The notes under the pieces were generated by a model. That model was given only the letters and a program-made list of their open reading frames with translations, had not been told where the DNA came from and did no database searches. The translations under genes and the position numbers were made by a program. This document shows, piece by piece, positions 58,362 to 64,000 of a DNA stretch of 64,000 nt. Where the stretch lies: NCBI GenBank assembly GCA_008364785.1, contig VTTJ01000002.1:372001-436000 (forward strand). Direction: 5' to 3'. The DNA is from Bacillus sp. BGMRC 2118. GTDB taxonomy: Bacteria; Bacillota; Bacilli; Bacillales; SA4. Each line of letters begins with the position of its first letter. The first letter of the stretch is position 1.

Positions 58362-59486
58362 ATGAGTAAACGAGATTATTACGAGGTACTTGGAGTTAGT
58401 AAAGGTGCAACGAAAGATGAGATAAAAAAAGCATACCGAAAGCTTTCAAAGCAGTACCACCCAGATATTAATAAAGAACCCGATGCAGCTGAGAAATTCA
58501 AAGAAATATCGGAAGCAAATGAAGTATTAAGTGACGAACAAAAGCGTGCTCAATACGACCAGTTTGGTCATACAGATCCAAATCAAGGCTTTGGTGGATT
58601 TGGAGGCGGTGGAGGCGGTTTCGGCGGCTTTGAGGATATTTTTGAGACGTTCTTTGGCGGCGGTGGTCGCAGAAGGGATCCAAATGCTCCAAGACAAGGT
58701 GCTGACCTTCAGTATACGATGACACTAAATTTTGAAGAAGCGGTATTTGGAAAAGAGACAACAATTGAGATACCGAGAGAAGAATCTTGTGATACATGTC
58801 ATGGTTCAGGTGCAAAACCAGGGACAAAGCCACAAACATGTTCACATTGTAATGGTTCTGGTCAGCTAAATGTTGAACAAAATACGCCTTTTGGTAGAAT
58901 TGTTAACCGTCGTGTATGTAATCATTGTAATGGTACAGGAAAGATGATTACTGATAAATGTTCAACATGTAGTGGAACGGGTCGAGTTAAAAAGCATAAG
59001 AAGATTAGCGTTAAGATTCCAGCAGGTGTGGACGATGGCCAACAACTCCGCGTCACAGGACAAGGGGAAGCGGGTATTAACGGTGGACCTTCTGGTGATT
59101 TATACGTTGTATTCCGTGTAAGATCACACGAATTCTTTGAGCGTGACGGAGATGACATCTATTGTGAAATGCCACTTACGTTTGCACAAGCTGCACTAGG
59201 TGATGAAATTGAAGTGCCAACTCTGCATGGAAAAGTAAAACTAAAGATTCCAGCAGGGACTCAATCGGGAACAAGATTCCGTTTACGTGGTAAAGGTGTA
59301 CCGAATGTTCGTGGTTACGGTCAAGGTGACCAGCATATTGAGGTGCGTGTAATCACACCAACGAAATTGTCAGATGAGCAAAAGGAGCTACTCCGAAGCT
59401 TTTCTGAACTGAGCGGGACAGGAACACCTGATGAACAACATGATAGTTTCTTTGCTAAGGTAAAACGTGCCTTTAAAGTTGATTAA
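58362..59486 (+). CDS. dnaJ: Chaperone protein DnaJ
   Basis: A 374-residue Hsp40. The J domain has His33-Pro34-Asp35. A Gly/Phe-rich part (about 75-105) and four zinc motifs [24 protein letters not shown] and CSTCSGTG (about 147-215) follow, then the substrate-binding C-terminal domain. GAGTGGAAAAGAC precedes the ATG. It is the fourth gene of the heat-shock cluster. Confidence 0.98.
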   Translation: MSKRDYYEVLGVSKGATKDEIKKAYRKLSKQYHPDINKEPDAAEKFKEISEANEVLSDEQKRAQYDQFGHTDPNQGFGGFGGGGGGFGGFEDIFETFFGGGGRRRDPNAPRQGADLQYTMTLNFEEAVFGKETTIEIPREESCDTCHGSGAKPGTKPQTCSHCNGSGQLNVEQNTPFGRIVNRRVCNHCNGTGKMITDKCSTCSGTGRVKKHKKISVKIPAGVDDGQQLRVTGQGEAGINGGPSGDLYVVFRVRSHEFFERDGDDIYCEMPLTFAQAALGDEIEVPTLHGKVKLKIPAGTQSGTRFRLRGKGVPNVRGYGQGDQHIEVRVITPTKLSDEQKELLRSFSELSGTGTPDEQHDSFFAKVKRAFKVD

Positions 59487-59505
59487 ATGAATGGAGCTGG
59501 TAGGG

Positions 59506-60444
59506 ATGAAATGGTCTGAAATAAGTATTCATACATCAAATGAAGCAGTAGAACCGATCTCAAATATTTTACACGAGGCAGGTGCCAGTGGAGTTGTTAT
59601 TGAGGACCCAGAAGAATTACGAAAAGAGAGAGAGCAAGTCTTCGGAGAAATCTACCAGCTCAATCCAGATGATTACCCGGAAGAAGGAGTAATTGTGAAA
59701 GCCTACCTACCGGAAACAAGCTTTCTAGCTGAAACAGTCGATGAAATTAAGGAAGCCATCAACAGCTTAGTTACCTTTAACATCGACATCGGTCATAACA
59801 AGGTATCCATTAGTGAAGTGAATGAGGAAGAATGGGCAACAGCTTGGAAAAAATATTACCATCCTGTTAAAATATCTGAGAAGTTTACCATTGTTCCAAC
59901 TTGGGAGACATATGAAAAGGTTCATAGTGATGAATTGATTATAGAATTGGACCCAGGTATGGCCTTCGGGACAGGTACTCATCCTACAACAGTTATGTGC
60001 ATTCAGGCGTTAGAGAAAACAGTAAAAGCTGGGGATTCTATCATCGATGTTGGAACAGGGTCAGGTGTATTAAGTATAGCTGCGGCTTTGCTAGGTGCTA
60101 AGGAGATCCGTGCTTTTGACTTGGATGAGGTTGCTGTCAATTCTGCAAAAATGAACATTGAATTAAATAAAGTACAACATGTGGTTGAGGTCTCCCAAAA
60201 TAATCTACTTCATGATGTAAATGGTGCAGTGGATGTTATTGTAGCAAATATCCTTTCTGAAATTATTCTTCTTTTCGTAGAAGATGCGTTCAACTTAGTA
60301 AAACCAGGCGGGTATTTCATCACTTCGGGAATCATTCAGCCGAAAAAGCAAGAAGTAAAAACAGCATTATTAGAAGCAGGCTTTGAAATACATGAAACCT
60401 TAACGATGGAAGATTGGGTATCATTTATCGCAAGAAGACCTTAA
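59506..60444 (+). CDS. prmA: Ribosomal protein L11 methyltransferase
   Basis: A 312-residue SAM-dependent methyltransferase that modifies L11 (uL11). The N-terminal binding domain (about residues 1-115) is followed by motif [21 protein letters not shown] (about 176-195), [16 protein letters not shown] (about 151-166) and [12 protein letters not shown] (about 239-250). ATG at 59506 gives [15 protein letters not shown], as in B. subtilis; an ATG five codons upstream is less likely. Confidence 0.95.
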   Translation: MKWSEISIHTSNEAVEPISNILHEAGASGVVIEDPEELRKEREQVFGEIYQLNPDDYPEEGVIVKAYLPETSFLAETVDEIKEAINSLVTFNIDIGHNKVSISEVNEEEWATAWKKYYHPVKISEKFTIVPTWETYEKVHSDELIIELDPGMAFGTGTHPTTVMCIQALEKTVKAGDSIIDVGTGSGVLSIAAALLGAKEIRAFDLDEVAVNSAKMNIELNKVQHVVEVSQNNLLHDVNGAVDVIVANILSEIILLFVEDAFNLVKPGGYFITSGIIQPKKQEVKTALLEAGFEIHETLTMEDWVSFIARRP

Positions 60445-60508
60445 AATTAATTGCAGGGGATGGCAACTATGCTATTCCTCTTTTCATTCTTTTGAAGAAG
60501 GTGACAAC

Positions 60509-61267
60509 ATGCAAAGATATTTTCTATCAAATTCACAGTTTCAAGATGAGACAATTACAATAATGGGGGAAGATGCACACCATATCATTCGTGTAATGAG
60601 AATGGAAGAGGGATCTCAAATATATTGCTGTAATGAAGAGGGAAGAACTGCGATTGCAGAGATTACGAATTTTACCAATGATGCTGTTACACTTCATATT
60701 GTAAAATGGATAGAGGAATCTAAAGAACTTCCTATTCAGGTAAGTATTGCGAGTGGGCTGCCTAAAGGGGATAAGCTCGAGCTCATTATTCAAAAGGCAA
60801 CAGAGCTTGGTGCTCATATGTTTGTCCCTTTTAATGCTGCCCGTTCAATTGTGAAGTGGGATGAAAAAAAGGGTAATAAGAAAGTAGAACGATGGGAAAA
60901 GATTGCAAAGGAAGCTGCCGAGCAATCTCATCGAAGTGTTGTCCCTTCGGTAATAAAACCCATTTCATTTGATTCTTTACTAAATGAAAGTATAAATTAT
61001 GATTATAAAATAGTTGCATACGAAGAAGTGGCAAAGTCAGGAGAAATGTCTCGCTTTGCGAATATGTTGACCAATGTGAAACCAGGAGATTCTATTCTTG
61101 CTGTTTTTGGACCTGAAGGTGGATTAACAGACAAGGAAGTAGCACGACTTGAGGAAAATGGTTTCATCACATGTGGACTAGGCCCACGTATTCTTAGAAC
61201 AGAGACTGCTCCTCTATACGTTTTATCAGCAATTTCGTATCACTTTGAACTACAAGGAGTGGAGTAA
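60509..61267 (+). CDS. rsmE: 16S rRNA m3U1498 methyltransferase RsmE
   Basis: A 252-residue SPOUT-class methyltransferase for U1498 of 16S rRNA. An N-terminal PUA-like part (about residues 1-70) is followed by the knot region with AVFGPEGGLTDKEV and LGPRILRTETAPLYVLSAISYHF, which binds SAM. GAAGAAGGTGACA precedes the ATG. It is 64 bp after prmA. Confidence 0.95.
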   Translation: MQRYFLSNSQFQDETITIMGEDAHHIIRVMRMEEGSQIYCCNEEGRTAIAEITNFTNDAVTLHIVKWIEESKELPIQVSIASGLPKGDKLELIIQKATELGAHMFVPFNAARSIVKWDEKKGNKKVERWEKIAKEAAEQSHRSVVPSVIKPISFDSLLNESINYDYKIVAYEEVAKSGEMSRFANMLTNVKPGDSILAVFGPEGGLTDKEVARLEENGFITCGLGPRILRTETAPLYVLSAISYHFELQGVE

Positions 61268-61269
61268 AT

Positions 61270-62634
61270 ATGCCTACAGTGGCTTTTCATACATTAGGGT
61301 GTAAAGTAAATCATTATGAAACAGAAGCAATTTGGCAATTATTTAAAGAAAACGGCTATGAAAGAACAGAGTTCGAGCAAACATCAGATGTGTATGTCAT
61401 TAATACATGTACGGTTACAAATACTGGAGATAAAAAAAGTCGTCAAGTGATTAGACGAGCTGTTAGAAAAAACCCAGATGCAGTCATCTGTGTAACTGGT
61501 TGTTATGCTCAAACTTCTCCAGCTGAAATAATGGCAATCCCAGGTGTTGATATTGTAGTTGGGACACAAGATCGTGTGAAAATGCTTGAATATATTGAGC
61601 AATTCAAACAAGAACGTCAGCCGATTAATGGTGTCGGTAACATTATGAAAACAAGAGTTTACGAGGAATTAGAGGTTCCAGCATTCACTGATCGTACACG
61701 TGCTTCACTTAAAATACAAGAAGGCTGCAATAACTTCTGTACATTTTGTATTATCCCATGGGCTCGTGGCTTAATGCGTTCTCGTGATCCAAAGGAAGTC
61801 ATTAAGCAGGCACAGCAATTAGTAGATGCAGGATACAAGGAAATTGTCTTAACGGGTATTCATACTGGTGGATATGGTGAAGACATGAAGGACTATAACC
61901 TTGCGATGCTTCTAAGAGAACTTGATGAGAAGGTAGTAGGGCTGAAGCGAATCCGTATATCGTCAATTGAAGCAAGTCAAATTACAGATGAAGTAATTGA
62001 TGTACTTGATAAATCATCAAAGGTTGTTCGTCATCTTCATATCCCACTTCAGTCTGGTTCTGATACAGTACTAAAAAGAATGCGTCGAAAGTATACGATG
62101 GAGTTCTTCGCAGAACGTCTGCAAAAACTTCACGCAGCCTTACCTGGACTAGCTGTAACATCTGATGTAATAGTTGGCTTCCCAGGTGAGACAGAAGAAG
62201 AATTCATGGAAACATACAACTTTATCAAAGAACATGGATTTTCTGAACTACATGTATTCCCTTATTCAAAACGTACAGGAACTCCTGCCGCTAGAATGGA
62301 AGACCAAGTTGATGAAGATGTGAAAAATGAACGTGTACACCGTTTGATTTCTCTATCGGATCAACTGGCGAAACAGTATGCTTCTAGATTTGAAGGTGAA
62401 GTGTTGGAAGTCATACCTGAAGAGAAGTTTAAAGACGAGCCATCACGTCAGTTATATGTAGGATATACAGATAATTACTTAAAGGTTGTTTTCCCAGCAA
62501 CAGAAGAAATGGTTGGGGAAATTGTTAAAGTGAAAATAGAAAAAGCTGGTTATCCATATAATGAAGGACAATTTGTACGAGTTATGGAACAGCATGAATT
62601 GTTAGATAGCGAGAAAGTAAAAATTAGCTCATAA
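61270..62634 (+). CDS. mtaB: tRNA t6A methylthiotransferase MtaB (YqeV)
   Basis: A 454-residue methylthiotransferase that makes ms2t6A at tRNA position 37. The UPF0004 domain starts HTLGCKVNHYETEAIW and holds the first Fe-S cysteines; the radical SAM cluster has CNNFCTFCIIPWARG (about residues 153-167). A C-terminal TRAM domain ends near 435. The start lies 2 bp after the rsmE stop. Confidence 0.96.
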   Translation: MPTVAFHTLGCKVNHYETEAIWQLFKENGYERTEFEQTSDVYVINTCTVTNTGDKKSRQVIRRAVRKNPDAVICVTGCYAQTSPAEIMAIPGVDIVVGTQDRVKMLEYIEQFKQERQPINGVGNIMKTRVYEELEVPAFTDRTRASLKIQEGCNNFCTFCIIPWARGLMRSRDPKEVIKQAQQLVDAGYKEIVLTGIHTGGYGEDMKDYNLAMLLRELDEKVVGLKRIRISSIEASQITDEVIDVLDKSSKVVRHLHIPLQSGSDTVLKRMRRKYTMEFFAERLQKLHAALPGLAVTSDVIVGFPGETEEEFMETYNFIKEHGFSELHVFPYSKRTGTPAARMEDQVDEDVKNERVHRLISLSDQLAKQYASRFEGEVLEVIPEEKFKDEPSRQLYVGYTDNYLKVVFPATEEMVGEIVKVKIEKAGYPYNEGQFVRVMEQHELLDSEKVKISS

Positions 62635-62660
62635 GTCCCCAAAGTTGGGGGCTTTTTTCT
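62635..62660 (+). terminator. Terminator after mtaB
   Basis: CCCCAA-AG-TTGGGGG followed by CTTTTTT. Confidence 0.85.
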
Positions 62661-62693
62661 ATACTAATGGCAACAAAATTTTAGATAAGAGCC
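62650..62693 (-). mobile_element. Possible repeat remnant, copy H (44 bp)
   Basis: GGCAACAAAATTTTAGATAAGAGCC (62669-62693) matches the GCAACAAAGTTTTAGAAAAGAGCC end of the family. The left end may start at GGCTTTTTTCTATAC inside the mtaB terminator. No clear target duplication. Confidence 0.35.
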
Positions 62694-62870
62694 TTCTACT
62701 TAGAATACTGTGGAATAATGATAACAGTATTTGGTTCGAAGATTTAAATAAAATCATGGGTATAAACCTACTAAATGTACAATACTATTCATGAAAAAAT
62801 GTAATGTATTTTATTGTGTATCATGTTATGATAAGAGAGGTACGTACAACTAAAAGCGGGGGTATACATA

Positions 62871-63542
62871 ATGTCAAAAGATGTAGCAAAAATGATAGAT
62901 CATACACTTCTAAAGGCTGATGCAACATTATCTGAAATTGAGAAGCTATGTGCAGAGGCAAGAGAATATAACTTTGCGTCTGTTTGTGTAAATCCAACAT
63001 GGGTGAAAACAGCAGCAGAACAATTAAAAGGATCAGGTGTAGATACTTGTACAGTTATCGGATTTCCATTAGGAGCAACGACTTCTGCTACAAAAGCATT
63101 TGAAACGACTAATGCAATTGAAAATGGAGCAACTGAGGTTGATATGGTTATTAATATCGGTGCCCTGAAGGACAAGAAAGATGATGTCGTTGAAGCTGAT
63201 ATTCGTGCAGTTGTGGAAGCAGCTAAAGGAAAAGCGTTGGTAAAAGTCATTATTGAAACTGCGCTATTAACAGAGGAAGAAAAAGTAAGAGCTTGTAAAT
63301 TATCTGTATCTGCAGGAGCAGACTTTGTGAAAACGTCAACTGGCTTTTCTACTGGTGGAGCAACATTAGCTGACATCAAACTAATGAGAGAAACAGTTGG
63401 ACCTGACATTGGAGTAAAGGCATCAGGTGGAGTTAGAGATGCAGAAGCAGCATTTGGTCTAATTGATGCTGGTGCAACTAGAATTGGAGCTAGCTCAGGA
63501 ATTGCGATCGTGAAGGGTGAAACTGGAACATCAAGTTATTAA
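62871..63542 (+). CDS. deoC: Deoxyribose-phosphate aldolase
   Basis: A 223-residue class I aldolase that splits 2-deoxyribose 5-phosphate to acetaldehyde and glyceraldehyde 3-phosphate. The DeoC motifs are [10 protein letters not shown] (about residues 10-19), [12 protein letters not shown] (about 88-99), [11 protein letters not shown] (about 122-132, catalytic Lys region) and [13 protein letters not shown] (about 150-162, Schiff-base Lys). GCGGGGGTA precedes the ATG. A terminator follows. Confidence 0.97.
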   Translation: MSKDVAKMIDHTLLKADATLSEIEKLCAEAREYNFASVCVNPTWVKTAAEQLKGSGVDTCTVIGFPLGATTSATKAFETTNAIENGATEVDMVINIGALKDKKDDVVEADIRAVVEAAKGKALVKVIIETALLTEEEKVRACKLSVSAGADFVKTSTGFSTGGATLADIKLMRETVGPDIGVKASGGVRDAEAAFGLIDAGATRIGASSGIAIVKGETGTSSY

Positions 63543-63554
63543 TGGTAGGAAGAA

Positions 63555-63590
63555 AGTGTTAAAATCAATCTGATTTTAACACTTTTTTTT
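63555..63590 (+). terminator. Terminator after deoC
   Basis: AGTGTTAAAATCA-ATC-TGATTTTAACACT is a perfect 13-bp stem followed by T8. Confidence 0.92.
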
Positions 63591-63670
63591 TGCAACAAAT
63601 AAAGCTGTACATAGAAGTAATCAGTGCTAGCTTCTTCAGTGAGGGTTAAAATTTTTCTTCAAATTTGTGG

Positions 63671-63701
63671 TTGACCTCTACGTTACGTCATGGTTTACAG
63701 T
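63671..63701 (+). promoter_or_regulatory. MerR-type promoter with operator dyad
   Basis: TTGACC (63671-63676) and TACAGT (63696-63701) are 19 bp apart. The dyad ACCTCTACGT-T-ACGTCATGGT (63674-63694) lies mainly in the spacer, the design of MerR-activated promoters. Confidence 0.75.
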
Positions 63702-63723
63702 AGGAACTAAGGGGGGCTTATTA

Positions 63724-64000
63724 ATGGGTATGTTTGTAAAGGAAGTAGCTGATTTAGTAGGGATTAGTGTGCGCACACTTCACCACTACGATGACATTGG
63801 CTTGCTTTCACCTGATCAGGTAACAGAAGCGGGTTATCGCTTATATTCAACTGATAATCTCGAAATGCTGCAGCAAATATTATTTTTTAAAGAACTTGGC
63901 TTTCCATTAAAAAAAATTAAAGAGATTATTACAGACCCCACTTTTAATAAACGAGAAGCATTAGAGTTACATCGTGATTTACTTCTAGAAAAGAGAAAAC
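63724..64000 (+). CDS. MerR family transcriptional regulator, N-terminal part (cut by window edge)
   Basis: The visible 92 residues hold a MerR DNA-binding domain: [20 protein letters not shown] is the helix-turn-helix, and [18 protein letters not shown] the wing. The end of the visible part is the start of the dimerisation helix. The GGGGGG site is 7 bases before the ATG. MTA/TipA-like multidrug-sensing regulators have this plan. The effector domain lies beyond the window. Confidence 0.9.
   Translation, partial: MGMFVKEVADLVGISVRTLHHYDDIGLLSPDQVTEAGYRLYSTDNLEMLQQILFFKELGFPLKKIKEIITDPTFNKREALELHRDLLLEKRK

Noticed and set aside
62900..63409. Antisense frame opposite deoC (169 codons)
   Set aside because: Composition mirrors the deoC codons and no start signal is present; deoC is certain on the plus strand.

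Overview
The window is chromosomal DNA of a low-GC, endospore-forming Bacillaceae (Bacillus in the broad sense). Evidence: sigK, gpr, spoIIP, sda, yjcZ-like and yrzI-like sporulation genes; a complete comE locus; a T-box-controlled alaS; CIRCE-controlled hrcA-grpE-dnaK-dnaJ; strong AAGGAGG ribosome-binding sites; and gene order that follows the B. subtilis yrr/yrh and yqe regions. No species is assigned. No rRNA, tRNA, CRISPR array or transposase gene was seen. The first gene (recD2) and the last (a MerR regulator) are cut by the window edges.

Layout. 1-8.3 kb: end of recD2, yrrD, two small genes, an AI-2E family permease, T-box/alaS, ireB, ruvX, a DUF1292 gene, mltG. 8.4-14.7 kb: wobble-uridine tRNA modification genes (trmR, trhP1, trhP2), udk, greA and the class B PBP gene pbpI. 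14.8-19.9 kb: yrrS, yrzA, then yrrT-mtnN-mccA-mccB-yrhC, which recycles S-adenosylmethionine by-products through cystathionine. 20.1-24.9 kb is the most irregular part: an orphan MotA/MotB-like pair with a long coiled-coil tail (ZorA/ZorB-like), four tiny ORFs of the yrzI type with very strong ribosome-binding sites and tandem hairpins, a mobile repeat, a frameshifted small membrane protein gene, a possible riboswitch fragment, and an uninterrupted sigK. 25-34.5 kb: M3 oligopeptidase, pssA and psd (phosphatidylethanolamine synthesis), and an Mrp antiporter operon in which mrpB is absent, then a lipoprotein gene.

34.7-47.3 kb: sda facing yqeG across a DnaA-box cluster, then yqeH-aroE-yhbY-nadD-yqeK-rsfS-yqeM, comER opposite comEA-comEB-comEC, yqzM and holA. 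47.5-64 kb: rpsT, gpr, spoIIP, yqxA, lepA, hemW, the heat-shock operon with prmA-rsmE-mtaB, deoC, and a MerR regulator behind a 19-bp-spacer promoter.

The strongest unexplained signal is a non-coding mobile repeat of about 187 bp. Its ends begin GGCT(C/G)TTTTC, and its copies are flanked by 8-bp target duplications. I found five long copies, one clear shorter copy and two doubtful remnants. Several copies sit exactly on stop codons (trhP1, a yrzI-like gene, holA, probably yqeH). The ends and the 8-bp duplication suggest mobilisation in trans by an ISL3-family transposase. Other items worth a second look are the Mrp operon without mrpB, the orphan ZorAB-like motor, the yrzI small-ORF cluster, two non-coding arrays with a period near 21 bp, a hairpin between the ribosome-binding site and start codon of sda, and a terminator whose 3' arm is also the pbpI ribosome-binding site.
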